Shown here one piece after another: positions 1 through 6,282 of a stretch of 9,079 nucleotides of DNA. Each line of letters begins with the position of its first letter. The first letter of the stretch is position 1. The notes below the pieces were generated by a model, which did not search any database, was not told where the DNA came from, and was given only the letters and a program-made list of their open reading frames with translations. The position numbers and the translations under genes were made by a program. The stretch is from Bacteroidales bacterium UBA4073. GTDB lineage: Bacteria > Bacteroidota > Bacteroidia > Bacteroidales > Tenuifilaceae. Where the stretch lies: positions 1-9,079 of the forward strand of contig DFYV01000098.1 in NCBI GenBank assembly GCA_002383425.1, in the 5' to 3' direction.

Positions 1-21
1 TAATCTTGTATTTTTACGAGG

Positions 22-1245
22 TTAGGTATTCTGACCTTCAAGGTAATCCTGTAAATATGAGTATCGGGGAGTAAGCTTACCATCCTTAAGTATTGTTGCA
101 CGCTCAATTACCCCTTCGCTATCGTTGCTAAATAGGTGTGGAAGTACCTTATCGATAAGCAGACGACCAAAAAACTCACTGGCATTGCGGGGCAGTTCAC
201 CTGGAAGATTGTTGATAGACATTACGGTAACATTTGGTGCGCCGGAGAATGCGGGCTCTTCGTTACCGGTGATGGGATTAAAATCGAAGAATGGATCGGC
301 TATGGTTGAAGCTTTTATGGTAGAAGGAATTGGTCCAGGAATGTCGCAGCTAACATCGGCAATTATTGAAATTCTAAAATCGGGATGAACCATGTCATTA
401 ACAGTAAAGAAATGAGGAGCCCGGTAATCCCAGTAATGGCAAGCCACAAATACATCGGCAGCATGGGTATATGGTAGGAAGATGCTTTGGTGTTCGGCCG
501 GATGGCTCACCCAATAATCCCATTCAAAGGGTTTACCATCCTTACGTTTAGCATAATGCCAGGGGTCTAAGCGGGTGAAAACCGGATAATCAAACTTCTT
601 TGTCAAAAACTCATCGTGCGATACCTCGGAAATTCCAACTTGCCCAAGCACTTCCATTGCACCTCCGGCAACTCTGCCCCCACCTGTAATTACAAATTTC
701 AACGGTAAAAGCTTAATGGTTTTAAGAATTCCCTTCAGCTCATCATAGTCGTGCAGCGTGTGTGCAGGAGGCAACTGCCCAAGTTCATATTTTAAATAGA
801 CTGCCCTAAGGGCATTGTAAGCGCCAACCACTCCTGCCCAGTGCCCAAAGGCAACCAGGCGTACCCCATGGCTATCGGTCAGGTACTCATAATCGATAAC
901 TGTATTCCGGTTAGCAGCAAATGCTTGCAGAAGTTTCTGGTTATGGGGTTGCTTTTTTGCCACATGGGCAAATTCCATGTAAGCCTTTCCGGGAATAATC
1001 GACTCGATTTTGGTTTCTTTAACCCCAATGAGCAAGTCGCAGTCCGACAAATCGTCCTGTAGATTAACCCCAAGGCTTACATATTCTTCATCCTTGTAGC
1101 ACCTCAGCTCACTGGGTTGTACTTTAACATCAACATTTTCAAATTTATTTATCACCTCAACAACCTGTGCCGGAGTTAAAGCAACGCGCCTGTCGGGTGG
1201 CGTTTTGGTTTCCCTTAAAATTCCTATCCTGTAATGTTTAGGCAT
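22..1245 (-). CDS. Stand-alone lysine-ketoglutarate reductase-like protein (saccharopine dehydrogenase, lysine-forming, AlaDh/PNT fold)
   Basis: The 407-residue product has the two-domain alanine dehydrogenase/saccharopine dehydrogenase fold. The N-terminal domain carries RRVALTP (residues 19-25), IGVKE with K76 and EFAH with H94; the Lys and His match the catalytic pair of yeast Lys1. VRLVAFGHWAGVVGA (128-142) is typical of the family. The Rossmann nucleotide loop is GGGRVAGGAMEVL (188-200). IADVSCD (295-301) and SINNLPGELPRNASEFFG (343-360) are also family motifs. From memory, the best match is the lysine-ketoglutarate reductase half of animal/plant LKR/SDH, including its tail (GKLTPRYSYLQ), so the protein ends where the fusion enzyme's linker would begin. 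Expected reaction: lysine + 2-oxoglutarate + NAD(P)H to saccharopine, in the cytoplasm, or the reverse. The direction and cofactor are not shown. The ATG at 1245 places the conserved N-terminus correctly. It is divergent from nifJ; any partner saccharopine dehydrogenase would lie beyond position 1. Family confidence is high, substrate moderate. Confidence 0.85.
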   Translation of the reverse strand: MPKHYRIGILRETKTPPDRRVALTPAQVVEVINKFENVDVKVQPSELRCYKDEEYVSLGVNLQDDLSDCDLLIGVKETKIESIIPGKAYMEFAHVAKKQPHNQKLLQAFAANRNTVIDYEYLTDSHGVRLVAFGHWAGVVGAYNALRAVYLKYELGQLPPAHTLHDYDELKGILKTIKLLPLKFVITGGGRVAGGAMEVLGQVGISEVSHDEFLTKKFDYPVFTRLDPWHYAKRKDGKPFEWDYWVSHPAEHQSIFLPYTHAADVFVACHYWDYRAPHFFTVNDMVHPDFRISIIADVSCDIPGPIPSTIKASTIADPFFDFNPITGNEEPAFSGAPNVTVMSINNLPGELPRNASEFFGRLLIDKVLPHLFSNDSEGVIERATILKDGKLTPRYSYLQDYLEGQNT

Positions 1246-1563
1246 ATGACTTAATTTTTTTAACTTTTTTTAGCAATAAATGGATTTTGCGAAACTAATA
1301 AAACGATACCACATTTTAAAATATTTTCAGATTAAATGTTAAAAAAACGCTAAATACTTACAGTTTATTAAAAAATAAATTGAAAACATTACGAATTGTA
1401 AATTGGAAAACTAAAAACAATTACATATTTCAAACGATTTCGGAGTGTTAACCAGCAAACACTTAGCTGTAAATTGTTGTAGAACATGTAAAAGATATGG
1501 CAATAGTATTAACTTTGCGTGGGTTATAAAATTATTACTAACCATCATAATAATCAAACTGAA
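1246..1563. other. Divergent intergenic region, A/T-rich
   Basis: No gene is seen in these 318 bases between the divergent reductase and nifJ genes. The half nearer nifJ carries the -7 box described separately. A weak candidate for the leftward gene is TAGTTTCG on the minus strand (1297 to 1290), one base from TAnnTTTG and about 45 bases before the start codon, but no convincing -33 element accompanies it. A small inverted repeat, AGTGTT/AACACT with an 8-base loop (1444-1463), lies upstream of the nifJ promoter and could be an operator or chance. Confidence 0.6.
1510..1517 (+). promoter_or_regulatory. Bacteroidota -7 promoter box for nifJ
   Basis: TAACTTTG is an exact match to the Bacteroidota -7 consensus TAnnTTTG. 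Transcription would begin at about 1523-1526, giving a leader of roughly 40 bases before the ATG at 1564. No clear TTG -33 element sits at the expected 19-21 base spacing; the nearest, at 1477-1479, is too far. The placement also argues against the in-frame GTG at 1519 as start codon, because it would lie upstream of the transcript. Confidence 0.5.
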
Positions 1564-4500
1564 ATGGTAAAAGATAAAAAATTCATTACCTGTGATGGAA
1601 ACTATGCTGCAGCGCACATTGCCTATATGTTCAGCGAGGTTGCAGCAATTTACCCCATCACCCCATCGTCCACCATGGCCGAGTATGTTGACGAGTGGTC
1701 GGCATTTGGCCGAAAGAATATATTTGGCGATACCGTTAAGGTGGTAGAAATGCAAAGTGAGGCTGGTGCTGCAGGTGCCGTTCATGGCTCATTGCAGTCG
1801 GGAGCCCTCACATCAACCTTTACCGCATCGCAGGGGTTGTTGCTGATGATCCCCAACATGTATAAGATTTCGGGAGAGTTACTCCCGGGAGTATTCCACG
1901 TTTCAGCTCGTAGCATTGCCGCTCAGGCGTTATCGATATTTGGTGACCACAGCGACGTGATGAGCACCCGCCAGTGCGGTTTTGCCATGCTCGCTACAGG
2001 AGGAGTGCAGGAAGTAATGGACCTTGCCGGTGTGGCACATCTGTCGGCCATCAAAACCAGAATACCTTTCCTTCACTTTTTCGACGGGTTCAGGACTTCG
2101 CACGAAATCCAAAAGGTTGAAGTATTGGAAAACGACGACCTGGCTCCCCTCATCGACCAAAAATCCCTACAGGCTTTCCGCGACAGAGCGCTTAACCCTG
2201 AGCATCCGGTTACCCGAGGCACTGCACAAAACCCTGACATTTACTTCCAAACCCGTGAAGCTGCCAACAAGTTCTACGACGCAGTTCCCGATGTGGTGGA
2301 GGCATACATGCAGGAAATTACAAAGATAACAGGTCGTGAATATCACCCCTTCAACTACTATGGTGATCCAAATGCCGAAAACATTGTTATTGCAATGGGT
2401 TCGGTTACCGATACATTAATGGAAACCGTTGACTACCTGATGTCGAAAGGTGAGAAGGTTGGCCTACTAATTGTACACCTTTACCGCCCATTCTCGGCTA
2501 AGTACTTCTTCAGGGTACTACCTAAAAGCGTTAAACGTATTGCCGTTCTGGACCGCACCAAGGAACCCGGAGCAAATGGTGATCCCCTATACCTTGATGT
2601 TAAAGATTTACTCTACGGTATGGAAAATGCACCGCTTATAGTTGGCGGACGCTACGGCTTGAGCTCAAAGGATACAACGCCCGCCCAAATGATTGCGGTG
2701 TTCGAAAACCTAAAAATGAAGGAGCCCAAGAACCAGTTTACCGTAGGTATTGTTGACGATGTTACCTTTAAGTCGCTACCTGTTGGCGAAGAAATCAACC
2801 TCTCACCTAAGGGCACTATCCAGGCTAAATTTTATGGTCTCGGCTCCGATGGTACGGTTGGCGCCAACAAGAACTCCATTAAAATTATTGGCGATAACAC
2901 CGACAAGTACTGTCAGGCCTACTTTGCCTACGACTCAAAGAAATCGGGTGGCATTACCATATCGCACCTGCGCTTTGGCGACCAGCCCATTCGCTCGCCT
3001 TACATGGTTAACACCCCTGATTTTGTGGCTTGCCACGTTCAGTCTTATCTTACTAAGTACGACATGCTCAAAGGGCTACAAAAAGGTGGAACTTTTCTCC
3101 TAAACACCATCTGGAGTATCGATGAGGTAAAGGAAAAACTTCCTAATTCGGTAAAGCGCTACCTTGCCCAAAACAATATTAATTTTTACATAATCAATGC
3201 AACCCGAATTGCTGAGGAAATAGGTTTGGGTAACCGCACCAATACCATCATGCAAAGTGCTTTCTTCAAGATTGCCAATGTTATTCCTTACGAATTGGCA
3301 GTTAAGGAGATGAAAAAAGCCATTGAGAAATCGTATGGCCGCAAGGGTGAAGAGGTGCTTAAAATGAACTTCACAGCAGTTGATCGTGGCGGTGATGTGA
3401 TAAAAATTGATGTTCCTGCCGAATGGGCTAACCTTGAACCCGAAAAACAGCATGGAATTCCCGGTGCACCGGAGTTCATCAACAAGGTGGTTTTACCTAT
3501 CAACTCACAAAAGGGCGATGATTTACCTGTTAGCGCATTCATCAATCTCGAAGACGGAACATTTCCTGCTGGAACAACCAAGTACGAAAAACGCGGTATT
3601 GCTGTTAATGTACCCGAATGGATAGCAGAAAACTGTATCCAATGTAACCTTTGCTCGTATGCGTGTCCGCATGCTGCCATTCGTCCCTTCCTGCTTACCG
3701 ACGAAGAGCTTAAAAATGCCCCGGAGGGTACTAAAACTATTCGAGGCAATGCCGATACCAAGGAGTATAACTACCGCCTTCAGGTTAGCGTACTCGATTG
3801 TACCGGTTGCGGCGTATGTGAAGAGGTTTGCCCTACTAAGATTAAATCACTTGTGATGAAACCTATCGAAACCCAAATGGCCGAAGTAGAGCGCTTTGAC
3901 TACATGCACGAAAAGGTAGGCTACAAAAATGTGGTTGATTTCAAAAGGTCAGTAAAAAACAGCCAGTTCGCTCAACCCTTGTTTGAGTTCAGCGGTGCAT
4001 GTGCCGGTTGCGGCGAAACGCCTTACATCAAAGCCATTACCCAACTTTACGGCGATAGGATGATTGTAGCCAACGCCACCGGTTGCTCGTCAATTTATGG
4101 TGGTTCAGCTCCTTCGACCCCCTATACCGTAAATAAGGAAGGAAAAGGGGTGGCCTGGGCAAACTCGCTATTCGAGGATAATGCCGAGTACGGCTTTGGC
4201 ATTGCCACCGGTGTTTCCAAGCTACGTGAGCGTATAGCACTTAAACTTCAGGATGCACTAAACGGCAACTTTGCCAGTGAAACCAAAGAAGCCATGATGG
4301 AATGGCTTACAGGGAAAGACAATGCAGAACTTTCACATACTGCATCGGTTAAACTCATTGCTGCTCTTGAGAAAGAGAACAATCCGGTTGCCAGAGAACT
4401 TCTCGACCTGAGGCAGTATTTCGAGAAGAAATCGATTTGGATTTTTGGTGGCGATGGCTGGGCATACGATATCGGTTACGGTGGGCTCGACCATGTACTC

Positions 4501-5082
4501 TCGACCGGCGAAGATGTAAATGTCCTTGTTCTGGATACCGAGGTTTACTCCAACACTGGCGGACAAGCTTCAAAATCGACACCTGCTGCTGCGGTGGCAA
4601 AATTTGCTGCATCGGGCAAGCGAGTTCGTAAAAAGGACCTTGGCATCATGGCCATGTCGTACGGTTATGTTTATATAGCACAGGTAGCAATGGGTGCCGA
4701 TTATAATCAGTACTTCAAAGCTATCAAGGAAGCAGAAGCTTATCCTGGCCCATCATTGATTATTGCCTACTCACCCTGTATTGCCCATGGGATACGGAAA
4801 GGAATGGGATCGACACAAAACGAATCCAAAATGGCAGTTAAATCGGGTTACTGGCAGTTGTACCGTTACAACCCTATGCTGGAGGCTGAAGGGAAGAATC
4901 CTTTCCAGCTCGATTCAAAGGAGCCAGATTGGAATCTATTCCAGGATTTCCTTAGGGGCGAAGTTCGATATACATCGCTTCAACTTTCGTTCCCGCAGCA
5001 AGCTGAGGAGCTGTTTAAGGCTGCTGAGGAAAGTGCCAAGTGGCGCTACAATAAATACAAAAAAATGGCAGGGATTGAATAA
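1564..5082 (+). CDS. nifJ: Pyruvate:ferredoxin (flavodoxin) oxidoreductase, single-chain
   Basis: The 1172-residue cytoplasmic enzyme oxidatively decarboxylates pyruvate with CoA to acetyl-CoA and CO2, reducing ferredoxin or flavodoxin. YPITPSS (30-36), E66 and R116 correspond to the pyruvate/thiamine-site residues of the Desulfovibrio africanus enzyme. A two-cluster ferredoxin domain follows: CIQCNLCSYACP (C691, C694, C697, C701) and CTGCGVCEEVCP (C746, C749, C752, C756). The proximal [4Fe-4S] ligands are C813, C816, C841 and C1072. The thiamine-diphosphate/Mg site is GGDGWAYDIG (D964) with TEVYSNTGGQ (N997). The chain ends soon after the last domain and lacks the C-terminal extension of the D. 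africanus protein. The ATG at 1564 is preferred over the in-frame GTG at 1519: the extra 15 residues look unlike the family and the GTG lies upstream of the predicted transcript start. There is no Shine-Dalgarno sequence. It appears monocistronic, ending in a strong terminator. Confidence 0.97.
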   Translation: MVKDKKFITCDGNYAAAHIAYMFSEVAAIYPITPSSTMAEYVDEWSAFGRKNIFGDTVKVVEMQSEAGAAGAVHGSLQSGALTSTFTASQGLLLMIPNMYKISGELLPGVFHVSARSIAAQALSIFGDHSDVMSTRQCGFAMLATGGVQEVMDLAGVAHLSAIKTRIPFLHFFDGFRTSHEIQKVEVLENDDLAPLIDQKSLQAFRDRALNPEHPVTRGTAQNPDIYFQTREAANKFYDAVPDVVEAYMQEITKITGREYHPFNYYGDPNAENIVIAMGSVTDTLMETVDYLMSKGEKVGLLIVHLYRPFSAKYFFRVLPKSVKRIAVLDRTKEPGANGDPLYLDVKDLLYGMENAPLIVGGRYGLSSKDTTPAQMIAVFENLKMKEPKNQFTVGIVDDVTFKSLPVGEEINLSPKGTIQAKFYGLGSDGTVGANKNSIKIIGDNTDKYCQAYFAYDSKKSGGITISHLRFGDQPIRSPYMVNTPDFVACHVQSYLTKYDMLKGLQKGGTFLLNTIWSIDEVKEKLPNSVKRYLAQNNINFYIINATRIAEEIGLGNRTNTIMQSAFFKIANVIPYELAVKEMKKAIEKSYGRKGEEVLKMNFTAVDRGGDVIKIDVPAEWANLEPEKQHGIPGAPEFINKVVLPINSQKGDDLPVSAFINLEDGTFPAGTTKYEKRGIAVNVPEWIAENCIQCNLCSYACPHAAIRPFLLTDEELKNAPEGTKTIRGNADTKEYNYRLQVSVLDCTGCGVCEEVCPTKIKSLVMKPIETQMAEVERFDYMHEKVGYKNVVDFKRSVKNSQFAQPLFEFSGACAGCGETPYIKAITQLYGDRMIVANATGCSSIYGGSAPSTPYTVNKEGKGVAWANSLFEDNAEYGFGIATGVSKLRERIALKLQDALNGNFASETKEAMMEWLTGKDNAELSHTASVKLIAALEKENNPVARELLDLRQYFEKKSIWIFGGDGWAYDIGYGGLDHVLSTGEDVNVLVLDTEVYSNTGGQASKSTPAAAVAKFAASGKRVRKKDLGIMAMSYGYVYIAQVAMGADYNQYFKAIKEAEAYPGPSLIIAYSPCIAHGIRKGMGSTQNESKMAVKSGYWQLYRYNPMLEAEGKNPFQLDSKEPDWNLFQDFLRGEVRYTSLQLSFPQQAEELFKAAEESAKWRYNKYKKMAGIE

Positions 5083-5102
5083 TTTCTACCACTTTACCCT
5101 TA

Positions 5103-5129
5103 AAAACCGCCTATACAGGCGGTTTTTTT
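5103..5129 (+). terminator. Rho-independent terminator of nifJ
   Basis: A perfect 10-bp stem, AAAACCGCCT (5103-5112) with AGGCGGTTTT (5117-5126), closes a 4-base loop and runs into seven T residues (5123-5129). It starts 20 bases after the nifJ stop codon. The flanking A and T runs could let it act in both directions, but no convergent gene is seen. Confidence 0.93.
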
Positions 5130-5138
5130 ATTGTCATA

Positions 5139-5160
5139 TTCAATCTCAGAACTCCTTACC
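5139..5160 (+). repeat. 22-nt dispersed direct repeat, copy 1
   Basis: This matches 8911-8932 at 20 of 22 positions, sharing the core TCAGAACTCCT. Similarity continues weakly for about 15 more bases, both ending in AATC. It begins just after the nifJ terminator, while the second copy follows the TonB-dependent receptor gene. The pair brackets the repeat island and the receptor. It could be a dispersed repeat of this genome or a junction trace; the sequence alone does not decide. Confidence 0.5.
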
Positions 5161-5191
5161 TATCGTAGTTTAATCTGTCGCAAATTTATAA

Positions 5192-5329
5192 AGTATAACA
5201 ACGGGTGTCAACTCGATGTAATCCAATAAACCCATACAAAAGCCCCGAAGGGGCGATAAGAGTATAACACCGGGCGCCAGCCCGATGCCATGCAGTAAAC
5301 CCATATAAAAGCCCCGAAGGGGCGACAGT
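5192..5329 (+). repeat. REP-like double-hairpin element, two tandem 69-bp units
   Basis: Units 5192-5260 and 5261-5329 have exactly the same length. Each runs AGTATAACA, hairpin B, spacer, AAACCCATAyAAAAG, hairpin A. Hairpin B is CGGGT-GTCA-ACTCG (5202-5215) in unit 1 and CGGGC-GCCA-GCCCG (5271-5284) in unit 2. Hairpin A is GCCCC-GAA-GGGGC (5242-5254 and 5311-5323). Stem differences in hairpin B preserve pairing. No T-run follows, so these are not terminators. The same architecture recurs on the opposite strand at 5533-5699. The unit ends two bases before the stop codon of the transposase remnant. REP hairpins next to an IS200-like tyrosine transposase are the hallmark of RAYT-mobilised elements. 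Confidence 0.8.
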
Positions 5330-5330
5330 A

Positions 5331-5459
5331 TTAATCCCACAAGTACCTCTCATCGCATTCAATTCCATGTTCACTAAGCAATTGATTAAATTCATCTTCC
5401 CATGATACTTTTGTATGATGTTGATGTTGATTCTGAATATATTCCCCCGTTCGGCTGAA
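5331..5459 (-). pseudogene. 3' remnant of an IS200-like / REP-associated Y1 transposase (RAYT)
   Basis: The last 42 codons of a minus-strand reading frame end in residues typical of the C-terminus of Bacteroidota Y1 (IS200/RAYT) transposases: YIQNQHQHH, a charged segment, LLSEHGIECDERYLWD and stop. The Tyr of YIQNQ (codon 5441-5439) falls where the catalytic tyrosine helix of this family lies. A complete protein would be about 150-190 residues with an upstream HUH motif (His-hydrophobic-His). Neither the HUH motif nor the N-terminal domain is present. The frame stays open back to 5627, but that part runs through the REP-like hairpins and does not resemble a transposase, so the join near 5460 marks a deletion or replacement. 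The stretch 5460-5532 has no recognisable content. I infer a dead relic of the enzyme that once mobilised the flanking repeats. Family assignment is from memory of the motifs, not from a search. Confidence 0.65.
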
Positions 5460-5532
5460 GTTTTTGGGTTGGGCGTATGTTAGCGAAACGTAGTTGGGTC
5501 TTGTGTATGCCATAAGGTTATGAATTGGTGTC

Positions 5533-5699
5533 GTCCCTTCGGGACTTTTGTAAGGTTTTTTGTTTGATTGCCCACGACAGTAGTCGTGGGTTATACTCTT
5601 CAGTCCCTTCGGGACTTTAACCCCCAACAGCAGTTAGGGGCTATACTCTTGTTACTACAAACAATAGTCGTGGGTTGAACTCTTCAGTCCCTTCGGGAT
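5533..5699 (-). repeat. REP-like double-hairpin array in inverted orientation, partly eroded
   Basis: Read on the minus strand, this has the same order as 5192-5329: hairpin A, GAAGAGTATAAC linker, hairpin B, spacer ending AAACCTTACAAAAG, hairpin A. Hairpin A copies are GTCCC-TTC-GGGAC at 5533-5545 and 5603-5615, and a third at 5687-5699 with its last pair lost. Hairpin B copies are CCCACGAC-AGTA-GTCGTGGG (5571-5590, perfect 8-bp stem) and CCCCCAAC-AGCA-GTTAGGGG (5621-5640, one mismatch). A third hairpin B survives only as GTCGTGGG at 5668-5675, its other arm eroded. The linker core TATACTCTT appears at 5592-5600 and 5642-5650. Together with the forward array this gives inverted REPs around a transposase remnant. 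Confidence 0.75.
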
Positions 5700-5741
5700 A
5701 TTATTTACAATCCAATCACAATATTAAAGAAATTTTGCGTG

Positions 5742-5769
5742 TAAGGTGAGATATTTTACACTTACCTTA
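5742..5769. other. Imperfect inverted repeat
   Basis: TAAGGTGAG (5742-5750) can pair with CTTACCTTA (5761-5769), a 9-bp stem with one G-T wobble and a 10-base loop. A short T-run follows about 10 bases later (near 5779). It lies in otherwise featureless A/T-rich DNA (5701-5863) between the REP-like array and the 7-bp repeat field. It could be a weak terminator, an operator or chance. Confidence 0.35.
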
Positions 5770-5863
5770 TATTCGTATTTTTTAAACAAAATCACGACAA
5801 AACCAGTTTACGTACAAAAATTAATAAAAGATTGATATACAAACAACAGGTAATGAGTTCTGA

Positions 5864-5910
5864 AATTTCGAATTTCGAATTTCGAATTTCGAATTACGAA
5901 TTACGAATTA
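5864..5910 (+). repeat. 7-bp tandem repeat, AATTTCG x4 then AATTACG x2
   Basis: Four AATTTCG units (5864-5891) pass without a break into two AATTACG units (5892-5905) and a partial AATTA. The change is a single T to A step inside the unit. This is the first of several tracts that all have a period of seven. Confidence 0.9.
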
Positions 5911-5946
5911 ATGATTCCTTTTTCCGAGCAATGAACAACGAACAAC
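5899..5946 (+). repeat. 48-bp direct repeat inside the 7-bp field, copy 1
   Basis: This matches 6159-6206 with only two differences (5928 G/A and 5932 T/C), an offset of 260 bases. It includes ATTACGA, a non-repetitive stretch ATGATTCCTTTTTCCGA and the start of an ACAACGA tract. In this copy the ACAACGA-type tract is short (5928-5948) and leads into CGTTAAA repeats. Confidence 0.9.
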
Positions 5947-5949
5947 CAT

Positions 5950-5984
5950 CGTTAAACGTTAATCGTTAAACGTTAAACGTTAAC
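5950..5984 (+). repeat. 7-bp tandem repeat, CGTTAAA x5
   Basis: There are five consecutive units: CGTTAAA, CGTTAAT, CGTTAAA, CGTTAAA, CGTTAAC. Variation is confined to the last base. It follows directly on the end of the first 48-bp repeat copy. Confidence 0.9.
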
Positions 5985-6000
5985 CATTTAGAGGTTTGAT

Positions 6001-6068
6001 GTTCAAAGTTCAAGGTTCAAGGTTTAAAATCAAGTTAAAAGTTAAAAGTTAAAAGTTAAAAGTTAGAA
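6001..6068 (+). repeat. 7-bp tandem repeats, GTTCAAG-type then GTTAAAA-type
   Basis: GTTCAAA, GTTCAAG, GTTCAAG and GTTTAAA (6001-6028) are followed, after five bases, by four GTTAAAA and one GTTAGAA (6034-6068). The two unit types differ by one or two bases, suggesting local conversion of one heptamer into another. Degenerate units (6069-6082) join this to the next tract. Confidence 0.88.
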
Positions 6069-6082
6069 GGTTAAAGGATAAA

Positions 6083-6138
6083 GTTCAAGGTTCAAGGTTC
6101 AAGGTTCAAGGTTCAAGGTTCAAGGTTCAAGGTTCAAG
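6083..6138 (+). repeat. 7-bp tandem repeat, GTTCAAG x8 (perfect)
   Basis: Eight identical GTTCAAG units make the longest and purest tract in the window. Perfect identity implies recent expansion or ongoing slippage, so copy number here is the most likely to vary between strains. It lies about 145 bases upstream of the putative promoter of the TonB-dependent receptor. Confidence 0.95.
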
Positions 6139-6219
6139 ATTCCAAATTCCAAATTCCAAATTACGAATTAATGATTCCTTTTTCCGAACAACGAACAACG
6201 AACAACGAACAACGATAAA
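6139..6219 (+). repeat. 7-bp tandem repeats ATTCCAA x3 and CGAACAA x4, with 48-bp repeat copy 2
   Basis: Three ATTCCAA units (6139-6159) follow the GTTCAAG tract with no intervening base. The second copy of the 48-bp repeat occupies 6159-6206. It runs into four perfect CGAACAA units (6185-6212) and a variant CGATAAA (6213-6219). The stretch 6220-6282 beyond is A/T-rich with no feature seen. Confidence 0.88.
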
Positions 6220-6282
6220 CCATCAATTGCACATCAAAGAAAGAATTAACTAAAACTCATCTGAATTTTTTTTAAAAATATC

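Noticed and set aside
1411..1785. A 124-codon minus-strand reading frame over the nifJ start
   Set aside because: It is antisense to the conserved N-terminus of nifJ, has no recognisable domain, and would overlap the nifJ promoter.
3288..3761. A 157-codon minus-strand frame inside nifJ, and similar long frames opposite the receptor gene (for example 7571-8044)
   Set aside because: These are shadows of strongly supported coding sequences, with no domain features or plausible starts.
5242..5254. GCCCCGAAGGGGC hairpins as transcription terminators
   Set aside because: No T-run follows any copy, and nifJ already has a strong terminator at 5103-5129.
5186..5395. A 69-codon minus-strand reading frame with two similar halves (APSGLLYGF and RCYTL motifs)
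   Set aside because: The internal repeat is simply the translation of the two 69-bp REP-like units (69 is divisible by three), and it overlaps the transposase remnant in another frame. It is a repeat artefact, not a gene.
5460..5627. The upstream part of the minus-strand frame that ends at 5331, as a complete 98-residue protein
   Set aside because: This part is encoded by the REP-like hairpins and has no transposase features; only the last 42 codons look like real protein.
5192..5699. CRISPR array
   Set aside because: There are several repeated palindromes, but the units include long conserved linkers, spacers are not uniform in length, orientation flips, and no cas gene is present.
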